Position numbers and translations under genes: made by a program | Shown here: positions 1-7,503 of the stretch, piece after piece | Layout: each line of letters opens with the position of its first letter | Numbering within the stretch: position 1 is the first letter of the stretch | Assembly: GCA_035760645.1 (NCBI GenBank) | Contig: DASTSO010000022.1 | Location: 1-13,096, forward strand | Source: DASSTY01 sp035760645 | GTDB taxonomy: Bacteria; Gemmatimonadota; Gemmatimonadetes; Gemmatimonadales; GWC2-71-9 | DNA: 13,096 bases | Reading direction: 5' to 3' | The notes under the pieces: generated by a model | What the model was told of the DNA's origin: nothing | Database searches by the model: none | Seen by the model: the letters and a program-made list of their open reading frames with translations, nothing else

Positions 1-338
1 TGCCGGAGCGCGTCGCGCTGGTGGACGTCGGCGCGGCCGCGGTCGCGGCGACGATCGTGCACGACAGCGTCTGGCGGCTCTCGGTCACCGACTCGCTGCT
101 CCGCACCGCCGACTCGCTCGGCGTCGGCACGCCGCTCGGCGTGCTGCGGGCGCGAGCGGGGTGGCGCGCGCTCCGCGGCGAGGGCAACCTCGTCGTGCAG
201 CTTCCCGGACACTGCGGACTGAGCTTCCGGCTCCGTCCGTCGCCGGCGGCGGCGCGCGCCGCCGATGCCGACGCGGCCGTCCGCCGGCTGCCGGCCAATA
301 CCCCGGTCGAGGAGGTCTTCGTGGTGGGTTGCCGATGA
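1..338 (+). CDS. C-terminal part of an unrecognised protein (cut by window edge)
   Basis: The reading frame is open from the window edge (first whole codon at base 3, reading PERVALVDVG...) to a TGA at 336-338, so only the last 112 or so residues are visible. The visible part contains the segment 'LRTADSLGVGTPLGVL', a later 'HCGLSF', and ends in 'EEVFVVGCR'. I have seen similar 'rT.d.lgvGspl..L ... cGlSF' patterns in small exported proteins of unknown function, but I cannot name a family. Its stop overlaps the start of the following serine hydrolase by 4 nt (ATGA), which suggests one transcript and coupled translation. No signal peptide or membrane segment can be judged because the N-terminus is missing. 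Codon use matches the neighbours, which supports real coding; the function is unknown. Confidence 0.75.
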   Translation, partial: PERVALVDVGAAAVAATIVHDSVWRLSVTDSLLRTADSLGVGTPLGVLRARAGWRALRGEGNLVVQLPGHCGLSFRLRPSPAAARAADADAAVRRLPANTPVEEVFVVGCR

Positions 339-1579
339 AGCGCGGGCTCGAGATCACCCTCGCCGCGGTGCTCGCCGCGGCGAGCACCGCGGCGGGCGGC
401 GCGACGCCGGCGATGGCGCAGCGCCAGGCGCCCCGGCCCGCGGCGGCCGAGGCGGGCTGGCCGGCGTTCGTCCAGGCGTTCGACGCCTACGCGCGGGCCG
501 ACAGCGTGGTGGGCGGCGCGGCGGTGCTCGTGCGCAACGGCCGCGTCGTGGCGCGGCACGACTGGGGCTGGGCCGACCGCGACGCGCGGCAGCGCGCCGA
601 CACGGGGACGATCTACCACTACGGCTCGATCACGAAGACGCTCACCGCCATCGCGGTGATGCAGCTGCGCGACCGCGGCCGGCTCTCGCTCGACGACCGC
701 GTGGTGCGCTGGGTGCCCGAGCTCCGGCAGGTGCACGACCCCTACGGCGCGATCGACAGCGTCACGGTGCGCATGCTGCTCTCGCACACCGCGGGGTTCC
801 AGAACCCGACCTGGCCCTACGGCGACGGCCAGCCGTGGGAGCCGTTCGAGCCGACGCGCTGGGAGCAGCTCGTCGCGATGATGCCGTACCAGACGCTCCA
901 CTTCAGGCCCGGCACGCGCTACTCCTACAGCAATCCCGCCTACGTCTACCTCGCGCGCATCGTCGAGCAGATCACCGGCGACCCGTGGGAGACGTACGTG
1001 CAGAAGAACCTCCTCACCCCCCTCGGCCTCACGCGCAGCTACTTCGGCGCGACGCCCTATCACCTCGCCGCAGAGCGCTCGAACAACTACACGCTGGTGC
1101 GCGACTCGACCGGCGACCGCGCCGGCGAGCGCGTCGTGGCGAACGGGCGCGATTTCGACCCCGGCGTCACGATCCCCAACAGCGGCTGGAACGCGCCCCT
1201 GGGCGACCTGGTGCGCTACGCCGCCTTCCTCACCCGCGCCCCGCACGACACGGCGACCGGCCGGCGGTGGGACACGGTGCTCCCGCGCCGCACGCTCGAG
1301 GAGATGTGGCGCCCGGTGGCCGCGGTGACGAGCTACCCGAACGCCGGCGCCGTCGGCCTCGGCTTCTTCAGCTACACCGCGCCGACGGCGCGCGGCGACT
1401 CCGTCGCGCTCGTCGGCCACACCGGGGAGCAGGCGGGCTTCCGCTCGGCGCTCTACCTGAATCCGCGCACCGGCACGGCCGTCATCTACGTACTCAACAC
1501 CACCGACGAGGCCCACGCCGAGCGCTCGAGCGCGGGCTGGCTCGCGCTCCTGCAGCAGGCGCTGCGGCTCCTGCCGTGA
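335..1579 (+). CDS. Exported serine hydrolase, class C beta-lactamase / penicillin-binding-protein-like family
   Basis: A 414-aa protein with the beta-lactamase (class C, PF00144-type) fold signature. The ATG at 335 was chosen because it begins a signal peptide (MKRGLEITLAAVLAAAS..., likely cleaved near 'AMAQ', residues 26-29); a longer reading upstream would bury this. All three active-site elements are visible: SxxK as S98-I-T-K101, the YxN motif as Y198-S-N200, and the third motif as H362-T-G364. 'LLSHTAGF' is the usual family landmark after the SxxK helix. Members act outside the cytoplasm on diverse esters, peptides or amides; true beta-lactamase activity is not implied and the substrate cannot be read from the sequence. 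It overlaps the preceding gene by ATGA and the next gene by GTGA. Length is normal for single-domain members. Confidence 0.93.
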   Translation: MKRGLEITLAAVLAAASTAAGGATPAMAQRQAPRPAAAEAGWPAFVQAFDAYARADSVVGGAAVLVRNGRVVARHDWGWADRDARQRADTGTIYHYGSITKTLTAIAVMQLRDRGRLSLDDRVVRWVPELRQVHDPYGAIDSVTVRMLLSHTAGFQNPTWPYGDGQPWEPFEPTRWEQLVAMMPYQTLHFRPGTRYSYSNPAYVYLARIVEQITGDPWETYVQKNLLTPLGLTRSYFGATPYHLAAERSNNYTLVRDSTGDRAGERVVANGRDFDPGVTIPNSGWNAPLGDLVRYAAFLTRAPHDTATGRRWDTVLPRRTLEEMWRPVAAVTSYPNAGAVGLGFFSYTAPTARGDSVALVGHTGEQAGFRSALYLNPRTGTAVIYVLNTTDEAHAERSSAGWLALLQQALRLLP

Positions 1580-2151
1580 GCGACGGCGGCAACGACCCGG
1601 TGGCCGCGGCCGACGTCGCGCGCGCGAAGGCGCTCGTGCGCGGCGCGTTCGCCGCGGTGCCGCAGCCCGCGCGCTGGGCGCTCCGCGGCAGCAGCGAGGG
1701 CACCGAGCCCTTCCTCGTCGAGGAGGAGTTCGGCGCCCGCGGCGACTGGACGACGCTCGACGCCGCCTTTCTCGACCAGGCGCCCGACGGCTACGGGAGC
1801 GCCCTGAGCTTCCTCTCGGACGAGGCGTTCCGGCACTACCTGCCGGCGTACCTCCTCGCCGATCTCGACGGCGCGCTCCAGCGGGTCGAGCCCGACTTCC
1901 ATCTCTGGCACGGTCTCACCGACGAGAACGCCGCCCGGCCCGTGAACCCGCGCCGCTACGGCGCGCGCAGCTGGGCCGACTACGCGCGCTTCCGCTTCTC
2001 CGTCTTCACCCGCGCGGAGGTCGAGGCGATCGTCGCCTACCTGCGCGTGAAGGCGGCGCAGGACCCCGAGCTCACCGGGCCGCGCATCGCGCAGGCGCTC
2101 GCCCGCTACTGGCTGCCGCGGCTGGAGCGCGACGCGGAGCGCGCGCCGTGA
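1576..2151 (+). CDS. DUF6714-like protein
   Basis: A 191-aa soluble protein with no signal peptide or membrane helix. The GTG at 1576 overlaps the stop of the serine hydrolase (GTGA) and is the most economical start. The N-terminal 'AKALVRGAFAAVPQP' (residues 17-31), the central 'ALSFLSDEAFRHYLPAY' (76-92) and the late 'FSVFTRAEVEAIVAYL' resemble the DUF6714 family: short bacterial proteins with an N-terminal helix, a W/D-rich middle and the 'ALSFls.ea..yYLPAyl' core. The molecular function of that family is not established as far as I know. Gene order puts it in a coupled operon with an exported hydrolase and an unrecognised cytosolic protein. It ends in another GTGA overlap. The family assignment is by remembered motif pattern only. 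Confidence 0.8.
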   Translation: MSDGGNDPVAAADVARAKALVRGAFAAVPQPARWALRGSSEGTEPFLVEEEFGARGDWTTLDAAFLDQAPDGYGSALSFLSDEAFRHYLPAYLLADLDGALQRVEPDFHLWHGLTDENAARPVNPRRYGARSWADYARFRFSVFTRAEVEAIVAYLRVKAAQDPELTGPRIAQALARYWLPRLERDAERAP

Positions 2152-2642
2152 GCTTCAGCTTCAGCTCCCGTCCCGCCGCGGGGCTCGACGAGCTGCGGGC
2201 GCAGTGGCAGCGCTATCACGCCTATCTCGCCGAGCACGCCGGGCGGTTTCCGCCGGGGGCCCGCGCGCTCGTCACCGAGGGGTGGTACCACGACCCGAGC
2301 GACCCGCGCTGTCCGCACGAGGCGCGGCTCGTCGCGCTCGCGATCGCCGAGGAGAGCGCGGGCGCGGGCGCGGGCGCGGCTCCGGGGACGGTCACGGTGA
2401 CGCTCCGCCTCCTCGGCGTGGACGAGGACCGGATCCTCGAGCTGCGCTACCGCGAGGTCTCCCGCTACCGGCTCGAGCTCACCGCCGGCAACGACGGCCA
2501 CCGCGAGTGGCTCTACGACGAGCTCCGCGTCACCGACGCGGGCCGGGTGGTGCACGAGATCGAGTGGGCGGGCGCCGCCGCCACGGCGAGCTGGCGGCTC
2601 GAGGCGGCGGACGTCGAGTTCACCTGGACGCCCGCCGCCTGA
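2148..2642 (+). CDS. Unrecognised 164-aa cytosolic protein
   Basis: This gene starts with GTG inside the stop of the DUF6714-like gene and stops at 2640-2642. It has no signal peptide and no membrane segment. The predicted make-up is an N-terminal helix (residues 14-32) followed by mostly beta strands. Landmarks that could identify the family are 'WYHDPSDPRCPHEARL' (46-61), 'VTLRLLGVDED', 'HREWLYDELRV' (near 118-128) and 'VHEIEWA' (135-141). The alternating hydrophobic pattern and the conserved-looking W46, C55-P-H57, W121 and E139-W140 suggest a compact beta-rich fold. I have a faint memory of similar orphan proteins but cannot name one. A short Gly/Ala repeat (GAGAGAA, near residues 72-81) looks like a linker. 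Coupling to gene 3 implies co-production. Confidence 0.8.
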   Translation: MSFSFSSRPAAGLDELRAQWQRYHAYLAEHAGRFPPGARALVTEGWYHDPSDPRCPHEARLVALAIAEESAGAGAGAAPGTVTVTLRLLGVDEDRILELRYREVSRYRLELTAGNDGHREWLYDELRVTDAGRVVHEIEWAGAAATASWRLEAADVEFTWTPAA

Positions 2643-2677
2643 GCCGACCGGTCCCAGGGAGCCAAGGAGAGATCGTC

Positions 2678-3340
2678 ATGTTTCTCGGCCACTACGCCGT
2701 CGCCCTCGCCGCGAAGCGCGCCGCGCCGCGCGCCTCGCTCGGTGCGCTCGTCCTCGCCGCGCAGTGGGCCGACCTCCTCTGGCCCGCGCTCCTCCTCACC
2801 GGCACCGAGCGCGTCGCGATCACGGGCGGCGCGAACCCGTTCCTCGTCCTCACGTTCACGCACTACCCGGTGAGCCACAGCCTCCTCGCCGACGTCGGCT
2901 GGGGCGTCGCGGGCGGCCTCCTCACCTGGGCGCTCACCCGCGACCGCCGCGCGGCGCTCGTCGTCGGGCTCGTCGTCGTGAGCCACTGGGTGCTCGACTT
3001 CGTCACCCACCGCCCTGACCTGCCGCTCGTGCCCGGCGGTGCCGCGCGCGTGGGGCTCGGCCTCTGGTACTCGCCGGTCGCGACGATCGTCGTCGAGCTG
3101 GCGATGTGGGTCGCCGGCGTCGCGCTCTATGTGCGCGCGACCCGCGCGCGCGACCGCATCGGCGCGGCGGGCTTCTGGGCACTCGTCACCTTCCTCACCG
3201 TGATCTACGTCCTCAGCTTCACCGGCGCGCCGCCGCCGTCGGTGCACGCGCTCGCGCTCGTCACCCTCGCGACGTGGCTCTTCCCGCTCTGGGCCTGGTG
3301 GGTGGACCGGCACCGCGTGCCGGCAGGAGCGGGATCGTGA
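2678..3340 (+). CDS. DUF457/YdjM-like multi-pass membrane protein, putative metal-dependent hydrolase
   Basis: A 220-aa integral membrane protein. The ATG at 2678 is preceded by a good Shine-Dalgarno AAGGAGA (2664-2670). About six hydrophobic stretches span most of the length. The polar residues set into or beside them match the LexA-regulated YdjM/DUF457 'inner-membrane metal-dependent hydrolase' type: H5 (FLGHY), D32 (QWADLLWP), H62 and H67 (THYPVSHSLL), then H103, D107, H111 and D114 in 'SHWVLDFVTHRPDLP'. These His/Asp residues are the probable metal ligands by family analogy; the substrate is not known. A 35-nt gap separates it from the upstream gene, and a GTGA overlap couples it to a second small membrane protein. 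I see no LexA-type site in the gap. Confidence 0.85.
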   Translation: MFLGHYAVALAAKRAAPRASLGALVLAAQWADLLWPALLLTGTERVAITGGANPFLVLTFTHYPVSHSLLADVGWGVAGGLLTWALTRDRRAALVVGLVVVSHWVLDFVTHRPDLPLVPGGAARVGLGLWYSPVATIVVELAMWVAGVALYVRATRARDRIGAAGFWALVTFLTVIYVLSFTGAPPPSVHALALVTLATWLFPLWAWWVDRHRVPAGAGS

Positions 3341-3741
3341 GCCTCGTGGGAGGCGTGACCGGGCCGGTCCGCGCCTGGCTGCGGCTCGAGGGCCTCGCCG
3401 TGCTCGTCGCGAGTGTGGCGCTCTATGCGCAGCTCGACGGCGGCTGGGGCCGCTTCGCGCTGCTCTTTCTCGCGCCCGATCTCAGCTTCCTCGGCTACGC
3501 CGCCGGGCCGCGCCGGGGCGCGGCCGTCTACAACGCGGCGCACAGCTATCTCGGCCCGCTGCTGCTCGCGCTCGCCGGCGTGACGGGCGACCCCGGGGCA
3601 CTGCTCCCCTACGCACTCATCTGGACGGCGCACATCGGCTTCGACCGCCTGCTGGGCTACGGGCTCAAGTACCCGACGAGCTTTCACGATACCCATCTCG
3701 GCCGCATCGGCCCGCGCGCAGCGGACGAACGGCGGCCCTGA
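3337..3741 (+). CDS. DUF4260 family membrane protein
   Basis: A 134-aa protein starting at the GTG that overlaps the previous stop; an AGGAG sequence at 3326-3330 stands 6 nt upstream. The family signature is unusually complete: 'WLRLEGLAVL' (14-23), 'APDLSFLGY' (46-54), 'YNAAHSYLGP' (65-74), 'WTAHIGFDRLLGYGLKY' (96-112) and 'THLGRIG' (119-125). Two to four hydrophobic segments are present. DUF4260 proteins are small bacterial membrane proteins with no proven function; the conserved D48, N66, H69, H99, D103 and H120 hint at a metal or polar site near the membrane. Translational coupling with the DUF457-like protein suggests that the two work together or are needed in similar amounts, which is inference. 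A GTG at 3346 is a possible alternative start. Confidence 0.9.
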   Translation: MSLVGGVTGPVRAWLRLEGLAVLVASVALYAQLDGGWGRFALLFLAPDLSFLGYAAGPRRGAAVYNAAHSYLGPLLLALAGVTGDPGALLPYALIWTAHIGFDRLLGYGLKYPTSFHDTHLGRIGPRAADERRP

Positions 3742-3761
3742 CCTCCGCACTCGAGGGCTCT

Positions 3762-5456
3762 ATGCGATCGACTTCGCTGCGCGCGGCGGGATGCGCACTC
3801 CTCGGCCTGGCCATCATGGCCGGTGCACCGCCGCCCGCGCCGGACCTCGTCCTCGTCGGCGGCCGGGTCTTCACGGCCGATCCCGGCCGCCCCTGGGCGG
3901 AAGCGCTCGCGACCCGCGGCGAGCGGATCGTCGCGGTCGGCCCGAGCGCCGACATCGAGCGGCTCGCCGGCCCGCGCACCCGGCGCATCGCGCTGGGCGG
4001 GCGGCTGGTCGTGCCCGGCTTCAACGACGCCCACGCCCACCTCGGCGCACCGCTCCCCGGCGTCGTCTTCCACACGAGCGACGAGCCGGTGCCCGATCCG
4101 CCGCTCGCGCAGGTGCTCGACTCGCTCGCCGCGCTCGGGCAGCGCACGCCGCCCGGCACCTGGCTCCGGACCGCCATCGACGCGACGATGCTCGACGATC
4201 CGCGCGCCCGCCGGGACGCGCTCGACGCGGTCGCGCCGGCCCACCCCGTCTGGCTCGCGGCGAACACCGGGCACGGCGTGATCCTGAACGGCGCCGCGCT
4301 CCGCGCGCTCGGCATCGGCGACGACGTCGCCGACCCGGCCGGCGGCTTCTACGAGCGCGACGGCGCCCCCTGGCCGGGCCGCGGACGCGGGCGACCCACG
4401 GGGCTGCTGCACGAGTACGCCGGCTGGAACGCCGCGCGCGCGCTCCGCTCCCGCCAACCCGACAGCGTGCTCGTCGCCGCCTTCCAGCGCTACGCCGAGC
4501 GCGCGCTGCGCGCCGGCATCACCTCCGTGCAGGACATGGCCGACGCGCTCGAGCCCGCGACGACGGTGCGCACGCTCGCCCGCGCGCGCCTGCCGATCCG
4601 GGTGCGGATCGTCGCGATGCCCGGCACCGACAGCGCGGGCCGCCGCACGGCGGACTGGCCGGCCGCACGACGCGACCGCGCCGGCGGCGCGGTGCCCGCC
4701 GTGAAGTGGATCCTCGACGGCACCGGCATCGAGCGGCTGGGCCTGCTGCGCCGGCCCTACGCGGACCGGCCGGGATGGGCCGGCATGCTCAACTTCCCGC
4801 CCGACACCGTGCGCGCGCTGCTGCAGGAGGCGCTCGCGACCGGCACCCAGCCGGTGCTCCACGCCATCGGCGACAGCACGATCGCACTGGTCCTCGGCAC
4901 GATGGAGGCGCTGGCCCCGGACTCCGTCTGGCGGCGGCTGCGGCCGCGGCTCGAGCACGCCGAGTGGCTGACGCCCGATCTCCGGCCGCGCGCCGCGCGG
5001 CTCGGCGTGGTGGTGGTCGAGAACCCCACGCACTTCACCGACGGCGCCGAGCGGATGCACGCGCGCTTCGGCGCCGAGCGCGCCCGCGCGTACCAGCCGT
5101 TCGGCTCGCTGCCCCCGGCGGGCATTCCGCTCGCCATCGGCTCGGACGGGCCGATGGATCCGTTCCTCAACCTGCAGCTCGCCGTCCTGCACCCCGACAC
5201 CCCGGCCGAGGCGCTCACCCTCGCCCAGGCGGTCGCGGCCTACACGCGCGGGAGCGCATACGCGGAGCACGCCGAAGGGGAGAAGGGGACGCTCGCCCCG
5301 GGGATGCTGGCCGATCTCGCGGTGCTCTCGCAGGACATCTTCGCCGTGTCCACCGCGGCGCTGCCCGAGACGAGCAGCGTGCTCACCATCGTCGGCGGCC
5401 GGATCGCGTACGACGCGCTCGACCCCGCCGCCGCAGCCCGCGACCGGCCACGGTGA
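3762..5456 (+). CDS. Exported amidohydrolase, YtcJ-like (Amidohydro_3) family
   Basis: A 564-aa protein of normal length for YtcJ-type metal-dependent amidohydrolases. The ATG at 3762 has a GAGGG just upstream and begins a likely signal peptide (residues 1-22, ending near 'MAGAPP'), so it is probably periplasmic or secreted. The mature part opens with 'DLVLVGGRVFTAD', the beta-sandwich start of the family. Metal and catalytic positions by family analogy are H91 and H93 (DAHAH), K315 in 'VKWILDGTGIE' (candidate carboxylated lysine position), H367 (VLHAIGD), H399 (EHAEW) and D462 (GSDGP). The C-terminal 'KGTLAPGMLADLAVLSQDIF' returns to the sandwich domain. These enzymes hydrolyse amide or ester bonds in small molecules; the substrate cannot be read here. 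It lies 20 nt behind the DUF4260 gene and may be in the same transcript. Confidence 0.93.
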   Translation: MRSTSLRAAGCALLGLAIMAGAPPPAPDLVLVGGRVFTADPGRPWAEALATRGERIVAVGPSADIERLAGPRTRRIALGGRLVVPGFNDAHAHLGAPLPGVVFHTSDEPVPDPPLAQVLDSLAALGQRTPPGTWLRTAIDATMLDDPRARRDALDAVAPAHPVWLAANTGHGVILNGAALRALGIGDDVADPAGGFYERDGAPWPGRGRGRPTGLLHEYAGWNAARALRSRQPDSVLVAAFQRYAERALRAGITSVQDMADALEPATTVRTLARARLPIRVRIVAMPGTDSAGRRTADWPAARRDRAGGAVPAVKWILDGTGIERLGLLRRPYADRPGWAGMLNFPPDTVRALLQEALATGTQPVLHAIGDSTIALVLGTMEALAPDSVWRRLRPRLEHAEWLTPDLRPRAARLGVVVVENPTHFTDGAERMHARFGAERARAYQPFGSLPPAGIPLAIGSDGPMDPFLNLQLAVLHPDTPAEALTLAQAVAAYTRGSAYAEHAEGEKGTLAPGMLADLAVLSQDIFAVSTAALPETSSVLTIVGGRIAYDALDPAAAARDRPR

Positions 5457-5491
5457 CCCGCCCCGGCTCGTGCCCGCCGCCGCCCATGACC

Positions 5492-5520
5492 TCGACGGGA
5501 TCCCGCGGCATGGATAGAAT
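5492..5520 (+). promoter_or_regulatory. Candidate sigma70-type promoter for the lipoprotein / DUF1624 genes
   Basis: A -35-like TCGACG (5492-5497; 4 of 6 to TTGACA) and a -10-like TAGAAT (5515-5520; 5 of 6 to TATAAT) are separated by exactly 17 nt. This falls in the non-coding gap after the amidohydrolase and would give a leader of about 50 nt before the ATG at 5576. An A/T-rich hexamer is conspicuous in DNA this rich in G+C. Prediction only. Confidence 0.5.
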
Positions 5521-5575
5521 CTTCCGGGACGGTGCGCGAGCCCGGCGCACCGACCACCCCGACCCGGATTCCGTC

Positions 5576-6061
5576 ATGCCGCTCCCCCGCCCGCGCCACC
5601 CGCGCGCGCTCGTGACCGCCGTCGCGCTCGCCCTCGCCACGCTCCTCGGCGCCGCCGCCTGCGGCGACGGGAGCACCGGTCCGGGTTCGCTCGCCGGCCG
5701 CTACGCGCTCGCGCAGGTGGAAGGCGCCGCGCTCCCGGCGCCGATTTTCGACGGCACCGTGCCCGACCCCAACGGCGACTTCCACCTGCGCGTGACCGCG
5801 ACCACCGGCTGGCTCGAGCTCACCGCCGACGGCCGCTACGACCACGGCGTGGACCTCGCCGTCACGATCGACGACCAGCCGCAGCCGCCCGTGCGCTGGC
5901 GCGACCACGGCGTCTACACCGTCGCGGGCGACTCGCTCGCCTTCGACTCGGAGTACATCGAGAACGTCGCCTTCCGCGGCAGCATCGAGGCGGGCCGGGT
6001 CCACGTCGTCCAGGACCTCTCGAACGAGGGCCCGACGGCGCGCTACACCTTCGCACGCTAG
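5576..6061 (+). CDS. Small predicted lipoprotein, lipocalin-like
   Basis: A 161-aa protein. The ATG at 5576 was chosen because it opens a lipoprotein signal: basic 'PLPRPRHPR', a hydrophobic run, then 'LLGAAAC' with the lipidated Cys at residue 29, followed by a short Gly/Ser linker 'GDGSTGPG'. An in-frame ATG at 5512 would add an unlikely hydrophilic stretch in front. The mature part looks all-beta: 'AGRYALAQVEGAALP', 'GWLELTADGRYDHG', 'DHGVYTVAGDSLAFDS', 'RYTFAR'. This order ('G.Y.L..v.g..LP ... l.L..dGrY ... G.Y...gd.l.f') is typical of small lipocalin-like lipoproteins of uncharacterised role. It lies on the outer face of a membrane if lipidated. The Shine-Dalgarno is weak, and the next gene starts 35 nt after the stop. 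Confidence 0.85.
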   Translation: MPLPRPRHPRALVTAVALALATLLGAAACGDGSTGPGSLAGRYALAQVEGAALPAPIFDGTVPDPNGDFHLRVTATTGWLELTADGRYDHGVDLAVTIDDQPQPPVRWRDHGVYTVAGDSLAFDSEYIENVAFRGSIEAGRVHVVQDLSNEGPTARYTFAR

Positions 6062-6096
6062 CCGCGGCGGCGCCCGCGGCCGTCCTCGAGTCGCTC

Positions 6097-7353
6097 ATGG
6101 CCACGACCCTCGCCCCCCGCTCCGCGGCCGACGATCCGGAGCGCGTCCCACCCGCCGCGCCGCCGCGGCGCCGCATCGACGCGGTGGACCTGGTGCGCGG
6201 GCTGGTGATCGTGCTCATGCTGCTCGATCATACCCGCGAGTACGTCCACCGCGACGCCGCGCTCTTCCAGCCCACCGATCTCCCGCGCACGACCGTCGCC
6301 CTCTTCTTCACCCGCTGGGTGACGCACCTCTGCGCGCCGGTGTTCGTCCTGCTGGCCGGGACGGGCGCCGCCCTCTACGGCGCGCGCGGCCACTCGAAGG
6401 GCGAGCTCGCGCGCTTTCTCGTCACGCGCGGGCTCTGGCTCGTCGTGCTGGAGTTCACCCTCGTCCGCTTCGGGATGGCGTTCGACCTCGACTACCGCGG
6501 CTATCCCGGCATGCTCGAGGTGATCTGGGCGCTCGGCGCCTCGATGATCCTGCTCGCGGCCTTCGTCCGCCTCCCCACGGCGGCCATCGCGGCCGTCGGC
6601 GCCGCCATCGTGCTGCTGCACAACCTCACCGACGGCTGGACCGTGCTGGGATGGCGCGGCCCGGGCACGGCCGGCCCCGACGCGCTCGGCGCGGTGTGGA
6701 TGGTGCTCCACCAGCCGGGCTTCATCACGGTCCTCGGCGTGCCGCTGCTGGTCGCCTACCCGCTCCTGCCGTGGCTCGGCGTGATGCTGCTGGGCTACGC
6801 GCTCGGCACCGTGTACGGCTGGGAGCCGCCGCGGCGCCGGCGGCTCCTCGTGCGGCTGGGGCTCGCGCTGAGCGTCGCGTTCGTCGCGCTGCGCGCCGTG
6901 AACCTCTACGGCGACCGCGCGCCGTGGAGCGCGCAGCCGAGCGCCGCGTTCACCCTGCTCTCCTTCCTGAACACGACGAAGTACCCGCCGTCGCTCCTCT
7001 TCCTGCTGATGACGCTGGGACCGGCGCTGCTCCTGCTGGCCTGGGCCGAGCGCGCGCCGCGCGGCGCGCTCGGGCGCGCGCTGGTGACCTTCGGCCGGGT
7101 GCCGCTCTTCTTCTTCCTCGTGCAGTGGCTCCCGGCGCACGGACTCGCGCTCCTGCTCGCGCGCCTCGCGGGCAAGCCGGCGGCGCATCTCTTCGGGATG
7201 CCCGGCGCGACGCCGCCCGCGCCCGGCGCGGGCTTCGGCCTCGCGACGACCTACGGCGTCTGGCTGCTGGGGCTCGCCCTCTGCTACCCGCTCTGCCGCT
7301 GGTATGCGGGGGTGAAGCAGCGGCGGACGGACTGGTGGCTCAGCTATCTGTGA
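6097..7353 (+). CDS. DUF1624 membrane protein, heparan-alpha-glucosaminide N-acetyltransferase-like
   Basis: A 418-aa multi-pass membrane protein (about ten to eleven hydrophobic helices). After a Pro/Ala/Arg-rich cytosolic tail it enters the family core 'DAVDLVRGLVIVLMLLDHTREY' (starting at residue 28, split here only by description: D31, R34-G35, D44-H45). It continues with 'FFTRWVTHLCAPVFVLLAGTG' (from residue 70), in which H78 lines up with a conserved histidine. This is the DUF1624 / HGSNAT_cat group, related to the lysosomal enzyme that moves an acetyl group from cytosolic acetyl-CoA across the membrane to a sugar amine. In bacteria the acceptor is unknown, and an envelope glycan or peptidoglycan sugar is only a guess. 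It follows the lipoprotein by 35 nt with no visible terminator, so co-transcription is likely. The start ATG lacks a strong Shine-Dalgarno. Confidence 0.9.
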   Translation: MATTLAPRSAADDPERVPPAAPPRRRIDAVDLVRGLVIVLMLLDHTREYVHRDAALFQPTDLPRTTVALFFTRWVTHLCAPVFVLLAGTGAALYGARGHSKGELARFLVTRGLWLVVLEFTLVRFGMAFDLDYRGYPGMLEVIWALGASMILLAAFVRLPTAAIAAVGAAIVLLHNLTDGWTVLGWRGPGTAGPDALGAVWMVLHQPGFITVLGVPLLVAYPLLPWLGVMLLGYALGTVYGWEPPRRRRLLVRLGLALSVAFVALRAVNLYGDRAPWSAQPSAAFTLLSFLNTTKYPPSLLFLLMTLGPALLLLAWAERAPRGALGRALVTFGRVPLFFFLVQWLPAHGLALLLARLAGKPAAHLFGMPGATPPAPGAGFGLATTYGVWLLGLALCYPLCRWYAGVKQRRTDWWLSYL

Positions 7354-7371
7354 CGGGGAGAGCGGAAGGGG

Positions 7372-7400
7372 TGGGCAGACGGGCCCGAACCGGTTAGAGT
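7372..7400 (+). promoter_or_regulatory. Candidate promoter for the zinc-ribbon gene
   Basis: TGGGCA (7372-7377; 4 of 6 to the -35 consensus) is separated by 17 nt from TAGAGT (7395-7400; 4 of 6 to TATAAT). It lies just after the DUF1624 stop and would give a leader of roughly 95 nt before the ATG at 7504. No other gene was found in 7354-7503. Prediction only. Confidence 0.4.
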
Positions 7401-7503
7401 GAGAGAGGGCCGCCGCGCGCCGCCAGGCGATGGACCGCCGCGCCGGCGCGGCCGCGGCCCCTCACCCCGACATGATCCGGCCTACTGGTCGCGGAGGTCT
7501 TCG

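Noticed and set aside
265..1575. Extension of the DUF6714-like frame upstream to 265
   Set aside because: The upstream part is Arg/Ala-rich out-of-frame reading of the serine hydrolase; family resemblance begins only after the GTG at 1576.
335..1579. The serine hydrolase as an antibiotic-resistance beta-lactamase
   Set aside because: SxxK, YxN and HTG motifs define the broad family of esterases and peptidases. HTG rather than KTG in the third motif, and the wide family range, do not support a resistance call.
3684..5270. Minus-strand open frame of about 530 codons opposite the amidohydrolase
   Set aside because: It is a composition-driven shadow; the + strand has the complete metal-site motifs.
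6058..7188. Minus-strand Arg/Glu/His-rich open frame opposite the DUF1624 gene
   Set aside because: Antisense of a membrane protein gene; the charged low-complexity product is the expected complement of hydrophobic codons.
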